Below are positions 1 through 9,961 of a DNA stretch of 64,000 nt, piece by piece. A model generated the notes under the pieces. That model was not told the origin of the DNA, made no database searches, and saw nothing but the letters and a program-made list of their open reading frames with translations. How positions within the stretch are numbered: position 1 is the stretch's first letter; each line of letters opens with the position of its first letter. Where the stretch lies: positions 11,173 through 75,172 of the forward strand of contig CAJNDF010000010.1 in assembly GCA_905221455.1 (NCBI GenBank), in the 5' to 3' direction. The translations under genes and the position numbers were made by a program. This DNA comes from a bacterium (lineage in GTDB: Bacteria > Bacillota > Bacilli > Lactobacillales > Streptococcaceae).

Positions 1-2
1 TT

Positions 3-497
3 CCTTTCTTCTTCCGCACTGGTAAACGTCTGACTGAAAAAGGAACTCATGTCAACATCGTCTTTAAACAAATGGACTCTATCTTTGGAGAACCACTTGC
101 TCCAAACATTTTGACCATCTATATTCAACCAACAGAAGGTTTCTCTCTTAGCCTAAATGGGAAGCAAGTAGGAGAAGAATTCAACTTGGCTCCTAACTCA
201 CTTGATTACCGTACAGACGCGACCGCAACTGGTGCTTCTCCAGAACCATACGAGAAATTGATTTATGATGTCTTAAATAACAACTCAACTAACTTTAGCC
301 ACTGGGATGAAGTCGGCGCGTCATGGAAATTGATTGACCGTATCGAAGAACTCTGGGCTGAAAATGGCGCCCCACTTCATGACTATAAAGCTGGAAGCAT
401 GGGACCTCAAGCAAGCTTTGACTTACTTGAAAAATTCGGTGCCAAATGGACTTGGCAGCCAGATATCGCCTATCGTCAAGATGGTCGTTTAGAATAA
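3..497 (+). CDS. zwf: glucose-6-phosphate 1-dehydrogenase, C-terminal part (runs in from outside the window)
   Basis: About 164 C-terminal residues are visible, open to the left edge. The opening stretch PFFFRTGKRLTEKGT followed by INIVFKQ-like sequence, and the later EPYEKLIYD and WxLIDRIEELW segments, are typical of the C-terminal domain of G6PD, which oxidises glucose-6-phosphate with NADP+ at the entry of the pentose phosphate pathway. The first ATG in frame (72) lies inside the domain and is not the real start. It converges on ftsY across a shared terminator. Identification rests on recalled family sequence; the active site is outside the window. Confidence 0.9.
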   Translation, partial: PFFFRTGKRLTEKGTHVNIVFKQMDSIFGEPLAPNILTIYIQPTEGFSLSLNGKQVGEEFNLAPNSLDYRTDATATGASPEPYEKLIYDVLNNNSTNFSHWDEVGASWKLIDRIEELWAENGAPLHDYKAGSMGPQASFDLLEKFGAKWTWQPDIAYRQDGRLE

Positions 498-535
498 AAA
501 AATTTCCTGCAAGTTTGTATCTTGCAGGATTTTTG
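495..535. terminator. bidirectional terminator between zwf and ftsY
   Basis: Perfect 8-bp stem CCTGCAAG (506-513) / CTTGCAGG (521-528) with a 7-nt loop, an A-run on the left and a T-run on the right. It can therefore end transcripts arriving from both converging genes. Confidence 0.85.
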
Positions 536-542
536 ATTCTGA

Positions 543-1805
543 TTAGATTAAGCCTTCCAAGAGACCCTTCATAAAGTTTTCTGAGTTAAACTCTCCAATA
601 TCATCGATTTTTTCACCAAAACCAATCAATTTTACAGGAATATTGAGTTCTTCACGGATGGCTAAAACCACACCACCTCGAGCAGTTCCGTCAATCTTAG
701 TCAAGACAATTCCTGTTAAAGGAGTGATTTTTGAAAATTCTTTGGCCTGTACAAGAGCATTTTGACCTGTTGATGCATCAAGAGCCAAGAAGGTTTCATG
801 CGGTGCTTCTGGGACAACACGTTTGATAATACGACCAATCTTTTCCAGCTCAGCCATAAGGTTATCCTTATTTTGCAGACGACCAGCAGTATCAATCATA
901 AGAATATCGATACCTTCAGACACGGCACGTTCCATTCCATCAAAGACCACACTGGCTGGGTCAGCTTTTTCAGGTCCAGTCACAACAGGAACATCAACAC
1001 GACGGCCCCATTCAGCAAGCTGGGCTACTGCCCCTGCACGGAAGGTATCTGCTGCAACCAGCATGACCTTCTTACCTGCTTGTTTGTAGCGGTGGGCTAG
1101 TTTCCCGATAGAAGTTGTTTTTCCAACACCATTAACCCCAACAAAGAGCATGACTGTCAAGCCCTCTTGGAAGTGGATATTTTCATCGTAGTTGCCATCC
1201 TTTTCATAAAGCTCAACCAATTTCTCAATGATGACACGGCGAAGTGCATCTGGTTTCTTGGCATTCTCAAGTTTGGCTTCGTATCGTAGCTCCTCAGTTA
1301 GGTTAGAAGCAACCTGGACACCAACGTCACTCATGATTAGCAGTTCTTCCAGTTCCTCGAAAAATTCTTCATCGACAGAGCGGAAGGTGGCAAAGAAGGC
1401 ATTCAAGCGAGCACCGAAGCCTGTACGAGTTTTCTTAAGACTGCGGTCATATTTTTCCTGAACAGTTTCTTCTGCTTGATGAGTTTCTGGTTCAAGAACT
1501 TCAGAACTATTTTCTTCTGCAGCTTCTATGAACTCAGGATTTTCTTCCACTGCGACTTCTTCTTGTTGAACTTCTACAACTGGCTCTGAGTCCTGACTTT
1601 CTTCAACCGTGTCTTGGATTTCCTCTTCTTGGAGCAAAGCTTGTTCAACAATTTCAACTTCTGCTACTTCTTGAGAAACTTCCTCAGCTTCTGTAAGGGC
1701 AGTCTCAGTATCTTCAGACAAATCAAGATTTTCCAGAGCTTCTTTTACAACTTCTTCGATTTTAGGTTCTTCTTTTTTTCCGAATAGACGGTCAAACAAT
1801 CCCAT
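543..1805 (-). CDS. ftsY: signal recognition particle receptor FtsY
   Basis: 420 aa. FtsY is the membrane-associated SRP receptor GTPase that docks Ffh-ribosome complexes to the translocon. Residues ~11-115 are a very acidic, Glu-rich A domain. The NG domain follows, with P-loop GVNGVGKTT (~223-231), DTFRAGA (~253), DTAGR (~305) and TKIDG (~371). The length is usual for streptococci. It is the last gene of rnc-smc-HAD-HAD-ftsY, starting 3 nt after the upstream HAD gene stops. Its partner ffh is also in this window, at 43.5-45.1 kb. Confidence 0.95.
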   Translation of the reverse strand: MGLFDRLFGKKEEPKIEEVVKEALENLDLSEDTETALTEAEEVSQEVAEVEIVEQALLQEEEIQDTVEESQDSEPVVEVQQEEVAVEENPEFIEAAEENSSEVLEPETHQAEETVQEKYDRSLKKTRTGFGARLNAFFATFRSVDEEFFEELEELLIMSDVGVQVASNLTEELRYEAKLENAKKPDALRRVIIEKLVELYEKDGNYDENIHFQEGLTVMLFVGVNGVGKTTSIGKLAHRYKQAGKKVMLVAADTFRAGAVAQLAEWGRRVDVPVVTGPEKADPASVVFDGMERAVSEGIDILMIDTAGRLQNKDNLMAELEKIGRIIKRVVPEAPHETFLALDASTGQNALVQAKEFSKITPLTGIVLTKIDGTARGGVVLAIREELNIPVKLIGFGEKIDDIGEFNSENFMKGLLEGLI

Positions 1806-1808
1806 ATC

Positions 1809-2627
1809 TTAGTTCTCCTTTAGCACGTATTCTTCGATAGCCCAGGCGACAGCTTCCTCATCATTGGTCATTGGGGTTACCACATTTGCGACTGCCTTGA
1901 CTTCAGGAACAGCGTTTTGCATGGCAACACCGAGTCCTGCCCATTCAATCATAGAAAGGTCATTGGCTTCATCACCACAGGCCATCACTTGGCTTTGGTC
2001 AATTCCCAGATGGCTGATTAGTTTGGCCAAACCTGTTGCTTTGTGTACATTCTTTGGTGACCACTCTAGCAACATTTCACGTGATTTAAAGATTTCATAT
2101 TGTTCAAATAATTCTGGCGAAATCTTCTGAATGGCTGCATCCAAGGGTTCTTGAGCAAAAGCAGTCACGCATTTATTGTAGGTCATTTGACTAGACAAGT
2201 CTGCAAAGTCCACTGGAACAAAAGTCAAAGCTGGATTAAATTTGGCATAAAGACTTTCTTGGTCAGATTGAATTTGATAAACAGTTCCTTCTGAAATGGC
2301 GTCAAGAGGCAGTGATAATTTCTCTGTTTCTTCATACAAGCGTGCCACATCATCATATGAAAAGACTGTCTTATCTAGGATTTCACCTGTATTTTTCTGA
2401 ACCAAACCACCATTAAAGGTAACGGTATACTCATCTTCCTGACCGTCAGTCCCTAGCTCATGGAGGAAGAAATCCATGGCTTTTAAGGGACGACCAGTTG
2501 TCAATACGACCTTGATACCACGATCACGCGCAGCTTTCAAAGTCGCCTTGGTACGATCCGTCAACCTTTTATCAGTAGTCAGCAAGGTCCCGTCCAAGTC
2601 CAATGCAATCAATTTTATATCTGCCAT
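1809..2627 (-). CDS. Cof-type HAD-IIB phosphatase
   Basis: 272 aa. HAD motif I LDLDGTLLT is near the N-terminus, motif II is TTGRP (~42), and the C-terminal metal motif is GDEANDLSMIEWAG (~217), so it belongs to the Cof/YidA subfamily of sugar-phosphate or nucleotide-cofactor phosphatases. Exact substrate unknown. It overlaps the stop of the upstream HAD gene by one base, so the two are probably translationally coupled. Placement between smc and ftsY matches what I recall of pneumococcal gene order. Confidence 0.88.
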   Translation of the reverse strand: MADIKLIALDLDGTLLTTDKRLTDRTKATLKAARDRGIKVVLTTGRPLKAMDFFLHELGTDGQEDEYTVTFNGGLVQKNTGEILDKTVFSYDDVARLYEETEKLSLPLDAISEGTVYQIQSDQESLYAKFNPALTFVPVDFADLSSQMTYNKCVTAFAQEPLDAAIQKISPELFEQYEIFKSREMLLEWSPKNVHKATGLAKLISHLGIDQSQVMACGDEANDLSMIEWAGLGVAMQNAVPEVKAVANVVTPMTNDEEAVAWAIEEYVLKEN

Positions 2628-3421
2628 TATAAGCCCTCCATATAAGCGATAACCGACTGGTCCTTATGGTGACCAATCACAGTCTCTGCTAATTCTAAAA
2701 TTTCTGGTCGTGCATTCTCAGGAGCTACAGGATGACCCACAACCTGCATCATGTGCAAGTCATTTAGATTGTCTCCAAAAGCCATGACCTGATCCATGGT
2801 GATGCCAAGTTTTTTAGCTAATTCAACAATGGCCACTCCCTTATCGACATAGTCCAGCACAATATCAATGGATTCAAAGCCAGTTGTCATAGCCTTAACA
2901 CCAGGAACATGTTCGTTTACCCAAGCTTCTCCAGTTTCCAGGGTTTCTTCTGTGAAGTTGGTTGTAAATTTGAAAATATCATCTGCAATATCTTCCAAAC
3001 TCGCTACTTTTTGGATATTTTCATTATAGTGTTGGCTCTCTTTCAAATAGGTCGCATCAACCGTATCTAGCACATAAGAGCCTTTTTTCCCTGTTAAAAG
3101 CAATTTATTGATGTCGACATAAGGTGAAGTTTTCAGCTTTTCAAAAGTCGTCAAATAAAACTCACGAGACATGGTCGCTTCATACAAGTCTTGACCTTGA
3201 TATTCAACCAAACTGCCATTTTCCGCAATGAAAATAATGTCATCACGAACATCAGCAAATAATTTTTCTAAGGATAGAAATCCGCGCCCCGAAGCCACCG
3301 CAAAGTAAATCCCTTTTTCCTTGTAGGAACTTAAGAGAGACTTAAGGCGGTCCATATCAAAGCGCCCATTCCCATCTAGGAAGGTTCCGTCCATATCCGT
3401 TGCTACTAGTTTAATTGTCAT
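2627..3421 (-). CDS. Cof-type HAD-IIB phosphatase (second, tandem)
   Basis: 264 aa. Motif I ATDMDGTFLDG, motif II ASGRG (~44) and C-terminal GDNLNDLHMMQVVG (~216) place it in the same family as its downstream neighbour, but the two are clearly diverged and not a recent duplication. Its ATG overlaps the smc stop by 4 bases (ATGA), implying coupled translation within the rnc-smc operon. Substrate not predictable from sequence. Confidence 0.88.
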   Translation of the reverse strand: MTIKLVATDMDGTFLDGNGRFDMDRLKSLLSSYKEKGIYFAVASGRGFLSLEKLFADVRDDIIFIAENGSLVEYQGQDLYEATMSREFYLTTFEKLKTSPYVDINKLLLTGKKGSYVLDTVDATYLKESQHYNENIQKVASLEDIADDIFKFTTNFTEETLETGEAWVNEHVPGVKAMTTGFESIDIVLDYVDKGVAIVELAKKLGITMDQVMAFGDNLNDLHMMQVVGHPVAPENARPEILELAETVIGHHKDQSVIAYMEGL

Positions 3422-6400
3422 CCTTCAATACTTTCTAAATCTTTTAACTTAACTGAAACAATTTTTGAAACACCTGATTCCTGCATGGTCACTCCATAGA
3501 TGGAATCAGCCGCTGCCATGGTTCCCTTACGGTGGGTTACGACGATGAACTGGCTGTCCTTGTCAAAGCGGTTGAGGTAATCCCCAAAACGCTTAACATT
3601 AGCTTCATCCAGTGCAGCCTCTACCTCATCCAAGATAACAAATGGGATAGTCTTAACTCGAATGATAGAGAAAAGTAAGGCTAGAGCCGATAGGGCTTTC
3701 TCCCCACCACTCATGAGGTTAAGAGACTGAATTTTCTTACCTGGTGGTTGAACAGAAATCTCAACCCCAGCTGTCAGCAAGTCTCCCTCAGTCAAAATCA
3801 GGTCAGCCTGACCTCCGCCAAACATCTGCTTGAAGGTCACTTTAAAGGACTCACGAATAGCCTCAAAGGTTGATTTAAAGCGTTCCTTAACCTCATCATT
3901 CATCTCTGTGATAGTCTCAAGAAGCAGATTTTTCGCTGACAAAATGTCATCTCGCTGGCTATTGAGGAAATCCAGACGGCTGTGAACCTCTTCGTACTGG
4001 TCAATAGCTTCCAAATTGACAGGACCCAGTGAGCGAATAGCCTTCTCTAAATCCTGCACCTCTTGCTCTGCCAGATTGAGATTTTCCAATTCATGTGCCT
4101 TTTCTAGTGCTTCAGTATAGCTAATCTGATACTGGTCTGTTAATTGGCTTTGTAAATGGCGTAAGCGCTCGCTGACCTTTTCTTTCTTGGCTTCAGCACG
4201 AGTTTGCTTGCGAATCCACTCTTCATTCTGCTGGCGAGTCTGTTCCAAATGACTGGCAATATCATCCAGCTGACCTTCTATATCATCCAATTCAAACTGC
4301 TTGCGAATCAAACCTTGTTGGAGATTTGTTTTCTGAGATTTGGCTTCTTCGGCCTGCTGACTGAGCAAATCCGTATCAACTTTCTCAAGGTTATCAACCT
4401 TTTCTTGAAGAAGGCGCTGGATTTCCTCTTGTTCGATATTCAGATTATCCAATTCCTTGCCTAAACGTTCAATATCCGCAACTTCATAACGTTTTTGCCC
4501 TTGTAGTTCTGTCTTAAGCAAGCGTGCTTGCGCTAGCTCTTCCTGCAAGTTTTGATAGCGTTCTTGGATGGCGTTTTTGTTGGACTTAATCTCTTCAATC
4601 TCAGCTTCCAGATTTTGCTTGTCACTGGCGATAGTAGTAAGGCGTGCTTGGCATTTTTCCTTATCTGCTTGCCAATCTCCCTCAGTAAGACGATTTAATT
4701 CCTCTTCTTGAAGTTTCCAAAGAGTTTCCAGTTCTTCAACTTGCTGACTAGTTTGCTGATAAGCGAGGGCCAAGCCTTGCTCCTGAATACGAGCCTGCTC
4801 TCCCTGAGATTTGATGGCTTCTAATCTTTCTGTCAATCTAGCCATCTCATCTTGCAAGGTCTTCAAACTCGCTTCATCTGTACGCAAGCTTGCTTCTTCT
4901 TCAGCAATCTCTTTTTGTAATTGCTCCAGTTCTGGCTTGATGAAGATGCTGTTGTTCTGACGATTGGCTCCACCTGCATAGGAACCACCTGTACGAAGTT
5001 CTGTCCCATCTAATGTCACCATGCGAACCTGATAACGAACTTGACGAGCTGCTGCACGCGCATGTTCTACAGTATCAAAAATAGCTGTCGTGGCTAGCAA
5101 GTTCTTGAAAATGGCTTCCAGTCTAGTATCGAATGTCACCAACTCATCTGCCATGCCCAGAAATCCTGGACTTGCAGTAATAGCATCTTGATTCTGACTA
5201 GAAATCGTACGCGCCTTGATAGTCGTTAAAGGAAGGAAGGTCGCACGACCAGCTCTGTTTCGTTTGAGAAAATCAATAGCCTTGGTTGCCGCATGTTCAT
5301 CTTCTACGATGATATGCTGACTGCTAGCTCCAAGCGCAATCTCTAGAGCAGTTTGATAATGCACATCAAAGGTCAGGTGCTCACTGACTGCCCCAATAAT
5401 CCCACCAAGGCGGTCTTTTTCTTGGAGAACACTCTTAACACCTGCATAAAAGTTACTATGATTTCTCAGGATATTTTCCAAACTTTGGGCTCTAGCCTGC
5501 TTGTTTTTGAGGCTATCCAGACGGTCAAAGAGTTGACTTTGTTGAGCTTGATAAAAAGATTTCTGCTCCTCTTGCTCCTTGGCACAGATTTGGTAGTCAG
5601 CCAATAATTTTTGAACCTGTTCCTTGGCAGTTTCAAGCTCTTCTTTTTGCCGACTAGCCTTCTCTTTAGCTGTAGCTAACTGTTCTTTCAGCTTTTCTAA
5701 TTGATCTGCTTGTTTTTGAGAAAGCTGACGACTATTTTCCAACTCATTCTCGATACGGGTCAGTTGGTTTGAGACATCTGCTTCTTCTTGTAAAAGAGCG
5801 ACAAAGCGTTCACGCAAGAGCTCAATCATCTGATCAGGATCATCTGAAAAAGCCAGTAATTCAGCCTCTAATCGATTGAGTTTTTGATTATTTTGGACTA
5901 GATTTTCTTCTAAGAGGGCTAAAGAGCTTTCTTTATCAGATTTTTCTTTGCTGAGTGAATTTCTCTTATCCTCTAAAGCAGCCAAACGGGCTTGTGCTTC
6001 CTGTTGATTCAGGGCTACTTGTTCGGACTCTAGTTTCGATAGGGCTAATTTTCTCTCTAAGTCACTAATCAGACTTGTCAAGTCCATCAAACTGCCTTGA
6101 TCTTTTGCCATTTCAGCCTGTAAATCTTGGCGTTGCTTTTTAAGATTCTGATTTTCTTCCTCTAATTTTTCACGCTTTTGGTAATAACTAGTCAAGAGTT
6201 CCTGAACCTGTGCTAACTCTTCTTCTGTTGACTCTAGTTCAGCCTTATTTTCCTTGATTTGAGCAACCAAAACATCTAAATAAATAGCCTTACGTTGAGC
6301 TTCCAAATCTAGAAACTTACGAGCATTCTCAGCTTGCTTCTCAAGAGGCTTGATTTGATTATCCAACTCGTAGATAATGTCCTCTAAACGATCTAGATTG

Positions 6401-6957
6401 TCCTGAGTTTGCTGCAGTTTGCTTTCTGTTTCTTTTCTGCGAGTCTTGTATTTCAAAACTCCTGCAGCTTCTTCGAAAATGGCACGGCGTTCTTCAGGCT
6501 TGGAGTTGAAAATCTCCTCAACCTTCCCTTGGGAAATGATGGAGAAGGAATCTCGTCCCAAACCTGTATCCAAGAAAAGATCATGAATATCACGCAGACG
6601 GACTTTCTTGCCGTCAATCTTGTATTCGCTATCTCCACTACGATAGATATGGCGTTCGACCCTGATTTCTTGACCAGCATCCTTTATAAATCCGTCATGA
6701 TTATCCAGAGTCACAATTACAGAAGCATAATTGAGCGGTTTGCGACTTTCGGTCCCAGCAAAGATAACATCCGGCATCTTGCCCCCACGGAGACTCTTGA
6801 CACTGGACTCCCCCAAGGCCCAACGCAGACTTTCTGTGATATTTGACTTTCCAGATCCATTGGGTCCAACAACTGCCGTCACACCTTGGTCAAAGACGAC
6901 CTTGGTCTTGTCAGCAAAAGACTTGAATCCCTGAATTTCGATTTCCTTTAAATACAT
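3418..6957 (-). CDS. smc: chromosome segregation ATPase SMC
   Basis: 1,179 aa, normal for SMC. The N-terminal Walker A is GPNGSGKSN (~32-40). Two long Gln/Glu/Lys-rich coiled-coil arms flank a hinge around residues 500-670, which contains the glycine-rich TGGSYAGG segment. The C-terminal head carries the ABC signature LMSGGEKAL and Walker [17 protein letters not shown] with ScpA/ScpB compacts and segregates the chromosome. It overlaps rnc by 10 bases and the next HAD gene by 4, so rnc-smc is one transcript. No frameshift in the coiled coil. Confidence 0.97.
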   Translation of the reverse strand: MYLKEIEIQGFKSFADKTKVVFDQGVTAVVGPNGSGKSNITESLRWALGESSVKSLRGGKMPDVIFAGTESRKPLNYASVIVTLDNHDGFIKDAGQEIRVERHIYRSGDSEYKIDGKKVRLRDIHDLFLDTGLGRDSFSIISQGKVEEIFNSKPEERRAIFEEAAGVLKYKTRRKETESKLQQTQDNLDRLEDIIYELDNQIKPLEKQAENARKFLDLEAQRKAIYLDVLVAQIKENKAELESTEEELAQVQELLTSYYQKREKLEEENQNLKKQRQDLQAEMAKDQGSLMDLTSLISDLERKLALSKLESEQVALNQQEAQARLAALEDKRNSLSKEKSDKESSLALLEENLVQNNQKLNRLEAELLAFSDDPDQMIELLRERFVALLQEEADVSNQLTRIENELENSRQLSQKQADQLEKLKEQLATAKEKASRQKEELETAKEQVQKLLADYQICAKEQEEQKSFYQAQQSQLFDRLDSLKNKQARAQSLENILRNHSNFYAGVKSVLQEKDRLGGIIGAVSEHLTFDVHYQTALEIALGASSQHIIVEDEHAATKAIDFLKRNRAGRATFLPLTTIKARTISSQNQDAITASPGFLGMADELVTFDTRLEAIFKNLLATTAIFDTVEHARAAARQVRYQVRMVTLDGTELRTGGSYAGGANRQNNSIFIKPELEQLQKEIAEEEASLRTDEASLKTLQDEMARLTERLEAIKSQGEQARIQEQGLALAYQQTSQQVEELETLWKLQEEELNRLTEGDWQADKEKCQARLTTIASDKQNLEAEIEEIKSNKNAIQERYQNLQEELAQARLLKTELQGQKRYEVADIERLGKELDNLNIEQEEIQRLLQEKVDNLEKVDTDLLSQQAEEAKSQKTNLQQGLIRKQFELDDIEGQLDDIASHLEQTRQQNEEWIRKQTRAEAKKEKVSERLRHLQSQLTDQYQISYTEALEKAHELENLNLAEQEVQDLEKAIRSLGPVNLEAIDQYEEVHSRLDFLNSQRDDILSAKNLLLETITEMNDEVKERFKSTFEAIRESFKVTFKQMFGGGQADLILTEGDLLTAGVEISVQPPGKKIQSLNLMSGGEKALSALALLFSIIRVKTIPFVILDEVEAALDEANVKRFGDYLNRFDKDSQFIVVTHRKGTMAAADSIYGVTMQESGVSKIVSVKLKDLESIEG

Positions 6958-7646
6958 GAATCCAGCCCTTTCTCAACAGCATTTTTGGCAGCTTCTTGCT
7001 CTGCTAATTTCTTAGACCTACCTTGACCTTGACCAATGCTCTTGCCTTCAACAAGAACTTCTACATCAAAGACCTTATCATGGGCAGGACCCGTTTCAGA
7101 AATCACCTGATAACGAATAGCTACATCTCCATTGACCTGAAGTAACTCTTGGAGATGGGTTTTGTAGTCTGTAATCATCTCAAATTCGCCTGCTTCAACC
7201 TTAGGAATCATGACTTGGTAGATAAATTCCTTGACCTTGGCCACATCCTTATCCAAAAGAAGGGCACCAAGAAAGGCTTCGAAAGCATCACCAAGAATGG
7301 TATCACGATTGCGACCACCAGATTTTTCTTCCCCTTTACCCAGCTTGATAAACTGGTCAAACTGGCAATCACGCGCAAAGCCAGCCAAACTCTCCTCGCG
7401 GACAATCATGGCACGGAGTTTGGACAAATCGCCTTCAGGCTTTTTAGGGTATTTCTTATACAGATATTCTGAAATCAATAACTGTAGAACAGCGTCTCCT
7501 AAAAATTCCAAGCGTTCATTGTGTGAAATTTTTAAGAGGCGATGCTCATTGGCATAACTCGTATGAGTAAAGGCAGTCTCCAATAAGTTTTTGTCTGCAA
7601 ATTCGATTGCAAAATGGTTCCTTAGTACAGTTTGTAATTCTTTCAT
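6948..7646 (-). CDS. rnc: ribonuclease III
   Basis: 232 aa. The RNase III signature [12 protein letters not shown] (~43-54) contains the catalytic acidic cluster, a second acidic patch is [14 protein letters not shown] (~118), and a C-terminal dsRNA-binding domain ends in [15 protein letters not shown]. The enzyme cuts double-stranded RNA in rRNA maturation and mRNA turnover. It is the first gene of the rnc-smc-HAD-HAD-ftsY operon, with an extended -10 promoter just upstream. Confidence 0.96.
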   Translation of the reverse strand: MKELQTVLRNHFAIEFADKNLLETAFTHTSYANEHRLLKISHNERLEFLGDAVLQLLISEYLYKKYPKKPEGDLSKLRAMIVREESLAGFARDCQFDQFIKLGKGEEKSGGRNRDTILGDAFEAFLGALLLDKDVAKVKEFIYQVMIPKVEAGEFEMITDYKTHLQELLQVNGDVAIRYQVISETGPAHDKVFDVEVLVEGKSIGQGQGRSKKLAEQEAAKNAVEKGLDSCI

Positions 7647-7680
7647 ACCAACCTCTTTCTAACTGATAACAGTCCTTTTT

Positions 7681-7689
7681 ATTATATCA
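7681..7689 (-). promoter_or_regulatory. rnc operon promoter, extended -10
   Basis: On the minus strand the bases read TGATATAAT, an extended -10 about 35 nt upstream of the rnc ATG. The -35 position falls inside the preceding terminator hairpin and has no good match. A TG-extended -10 does not need one. Confidence 0.65.
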
Positions 7690-7696
7690 AAAAAAG

Positions 7697-7730
7697 CCCC
7701 CTGAGTCACTTTAAAACGGGACTCGAGGGG
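7697..7730 (-). terminator. intrinsic terminator upstream of rnc promoter
   Basis: Stem CCCCTCGAGTC / GACTCAGGGG on the minus strand, followed by GGC and seven T. It is the second terminator after tRNA-Arg and insulates the rnc promoter, which begins within ten bases of the T-run. Confidence 0.8.
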
Positions 7731-7791
7731 ATTTGGGCATTCTTTGGAATGAGCTTTTTAGTTTTAGAGTCAAATTTGAGACAGTGTAAAG

Positions 7792-7818
7792 AAAAAAGCC
7801 CTATTTAAAGGCTTTTTT
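7792..7818 (-). terminator. tRNA-Arg(CCG) terminator
   Basis: AAAAAAGCC ... GGGCTTTTTT hairpin on the minus strand, 13 nt past the tRNA 3' end, with a T-run. Confidence 0.75.
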
Positions 7819-7830
7819 AGGATGTTTACA

Positions 7831-7902
7831 TCCACCCTGAGGGAATCGAACCCCCATCTCAAGAACCGGAATCTTACGTGATATCCATTACACTAAGGGT
7901 GG
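7831..7902 (-). tRNA. tRNA-Arg, anticodon CCG
   Basis: 72-nt cloverleaf read by eye. The acceptor arm CCACCCT pairs with AGGGTGG, the D-arm is GTGT-AATGGATA-TCAC, and the anticodon stem TAAGA/TCTTG encloses loop TTCCGGT with anticodon CCG (reads CGG). The T-arm is GGGGG-TTCGATT-CCCTC. The discriminator is A, and CCA is not encoded. Confidence 0.92.
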
Positions 7903-7968
7903 AAACTTGTTTTATTATAACAGAAATTTGCTCTAATAACAAGTTTTTTTCTGGCTAGACAGCCCATC

Positions 7969-8955
7969 TTAGTGGGAAGCATCCCCATTCCAGATAGAGT
8001 TTTTCACGATCACATAATCAACGTGTTTAAGGTCAGCAACCTGACGTCCACCCGCATAAGAAATAGCACTTTGAAGGTCTTGTTCCATCTCGGTTAAAGT
8101 GTCTTGTAAATGACCTTTGGCAGGAAGCAAGATGCGTTTGCCCTCCACATTTTTGTAAGCACCCTTTTGATATTGTGAAGCTGAACCGTAGTACTCTTTG
8201 AACTGTTCACCATCAACTTCAATCGTTTTTCCTGGACTTTCGATGTGTCCTGCAAAAAGGGATCCAATCATGACCATGCTGGCACCGAAACGGATAGACT
8301 TGGCAATATCACCGTGAGTACGAATTCCTCCATCAGCAATAATCGGTTTACGTGCAGCCTTAGCACACCAGCGTAGTGCAGCCAACTGCCAACCACCTGT
8401 ACCAAAACCAGTCTTGACCTTGGTGATACAAACCTTACCAGGGCCGATTCCGACCTTAGTGGCATCCGCACCCGCATTTTCCAACTCGCGAACTGCTTCT
8501 GGTGTTCCCACATTTCCAGCAATGACAAAAGTATCTGGCAATTCTTTCTTGATGTGTTGAATCATAGAAATCACGCTATCTGCATGACCATGAGCGATGT
8601 CAATCGTGATGTATTCTGGAGCATCAGCCTTGAGCCGGCTAACGAAATCATACTCGTAGTCCTTAACACCGACAGAGATAGAAGCAATGAGCCCTTGATC
8701 GTGCATACGTTTGATAAAAGGAATGCGTCCAGCTTCATCAAAACGGTGCATAATGTAGAAGTAACCACCTTTAGCTAGTTGCTCTGCTACATTTTCATCC
8801 AAAATCGTCTGCATATTAGCTGGCACAACAGGTAGTTTAAAGGTGTGATTTCCTAGAGTGACGCTTGTGTCCGCTTCTGCACGGCTTTTAATGACACATT
8901 TATTTGGAATCAATTGAATATCTTCGTAATCAAAAATTGGAAATTCATTTAACAT
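7969..8955 (-). CDS. guaC: GMP reductase
   Basis: 328 aa. An NADPH-dependent TIM-barrel enzyme that reduces GMP to IMP with release of ammonia, returning guanine nucleotides to the adenine branch. The catalytic-cysteine loop is [12 protein letters not shown] (~173-184), followed by [26 protein letters not shown] is the phosphate-binding segment shared with IMP dehydrogenase. There are no CBS domains and the length is that of the GuaC type 2 family. It is monocistronic, with a strong promoter, a structured leader and a PurBox upstream. Confidence 0.95.
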   Translation of the reverse strand: MLNEFPIFDYEDIQLIPNKCVIKSRAEADTSVTLGNHTFKLPVVPANMQTILDENVAEQLAKGGYFYIMHRFDEAGRIPFIKRMHDQGLIASISVGVKDYEYDFVSRLKADAPEYITIDIAHGHADSVISMIQHIKKELPDTFVIAGNVGTPEAVRELENAGADATKVGIGPGKVCITKVKTGFGTGGWQLAALRWCAKAARKPIIADGGIRTHGDIAKSIRFGASMVMIGSLFAGHIESPGKTIEVDGEQFKEYYGSASQYQKGAYKNVEGKRILLPAKGHLQDTLTEMEQDLQSAISYAGGRQVADLKHVDYVIVKNSIWNGDASH

Positions 8956-9026
8956 ATCGATGTCTCGTTTCTTTTGTAATGACCTACCTATGCTCTCGCA
9001 TCACTACGCCTTTTCCGACGTTTCCT
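8956..9026 (-). promoter_or_regulatory. structured 5' leader of guaC mRNA
   Basis: About 70 nt lie between the predicted start site and the ATG. By eye it can form a CGTC/GGCG hairpin and a stem GTAGTG...CATTAC that encloses ATGC-GAGA-GCAT with a GNRA-like tetraloop. No rho-independent terminator is visible before the gene, so if it is regulatory it would act on translation or stability. I could not match it to a known riboswitch class. Confidence 0.4.
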
Positions 9027-9032
9027 TAATCC

Positions 9033-9061
9033 ATTATAAACTAAAGTACAGTTTTTGTCAA
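9033..9061 (-). promoter_or_regulatory. guaC promoter
   Basis: Consensus sigma-A promoter on the minus strand: TTGACA (9056-9061), 17-nt spacer, TATAAT (9033-9038). Confidence 0.9.
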
Positions 9062-9083
9062 ATAATTTTATAAATTAAAATAT

Positions 9084-9096
9084 ATTGTTCGGATTT
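9084..9096 (-). promoter_or_regulatory. PurBox (PurR activator site) upstream of guaC
   Basis: The minus strand reads AAATCCGAACAAT, an exact match to the lactococcal/streptococcal PurBox AWWWCCGAACWWT. It sits about 65 bp upstream of the predicted start site, on the activating side of the -35. This implies PurR/PRPP control of guaC. Confidence 0.75.
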
Positions 9097-9154
9097 TGTT
9101 ATATAAAAACAAAAGAAAGAGGAGAGATTATTTTCTCTCCAGTTCTTCTCTATC

Positions 9155-9934
9155 TTAATAATACTCACCCTGACGGTAGTCCCATGAGTTAAAGGTATCT
9201 GACAGGTGCATCATGATTTTATCAATGTCAAGTCCTTTACGGATCACAACTGGAGCTGGTGAAGTTGAACGTGCTCCTCCTTGTTCTGGGATGAGTTTGC
9301 CGTCCTTATCAACCATAGACACCATCACACCCTGTTCGTAGCGAGTTTCAATCGTTTTGTCAGGTTGGATAGATGCCACATAGTCGTCTGCTTCAATGAC
9401 AAGGTCCACTGCTCCTTCGATACGTTCTCCGATACCTTCTACCTTGCCGCGGTTTCCTTTTCCAGATGGGTTTGCAGATGAAGCGTAGACCATTTTACCT
9501 TCTTCCCAAAGTTTGGCAGCTAATTGTTCACCAGCTTTCCCGAATTTGATAACAAAACAGCTAGTACCACGCACATCAGTCATGAGTTCTTCACGGCCAT
9601 CACCGTATGCTTTGAGTTTTTCAAAAGCTTCTGGTTTCCATGGAAGGATACAACCAAGGAGAATATCTTCATCCCAATGTTTTTGGTAAAAGGCTTCAAT
9701 TTCTGGGTTAAGTTGTGCTAAAGCGCGAAGCTCGTCCATACTACCGCAGAGAACAACACCTGGTTTGTTACGGTTACGTTCTTTGGCTGCGAACTTGCGC
9801 TCAAGTCCTGCCTTATCGCTGGTCATGATAATGTAACCAACTTTTGTTGGGCAAACGATACATCCGCCCTCACCTTTTAAAATGTCATAGCCTTCTTGTG
9901 AAAGTGTTCCGTTCCATTGAATGTGTTTTGTCAT
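9155..9934 (-). CDS. Sua5/YciO/YrdC-family protein
   Basis: 259 aa. A YrdC-like fold is indicated by CIVCPTKVGYIIMTSDKAG, FAAKERNRNKPGVVL (the Lys-x-Arg...Lys-Pro nucleotide-binding segment), and YASSANPSGKGN near residue 150. The last ~60 residues form a family-specific tail. YrdC/Sua5 proteins make threonylcarbamoyl-AMP for tRNA t6A, but this branch need not. It lies 27 nt downstream of leuD in the same direction and may be read as the tail of the leu operon. No proven function; I would not call it tsaC. Confidence 0.75.
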   Translation of the reverse strand: MTKHIQWNGTLSQEGYDILKGEGGCIVCPTKVGYIIMTSDKAGLERKFAAKERNRNKPGVVLCGSMDELRALAQLNPEIEAFYQKHWDEDILLGCILPWKPEAFEKLKAYGDGREELMTDVRGTSCFVIKFGKAGEQLAAKLWEEGKMVYASSANPSGKGNRGKVEGIGERIEGAVDLVIEADDYVASIQPDKTIETRYEQGVMVSMVDKDGKLIPEQGGARSTSPAPVVIRKGLDIDKIMMHLSDTFNSWDYRQGEYY

Positions 9935-9961
9935 AGTTCTATATTTCCTTTTCTATTTTTT

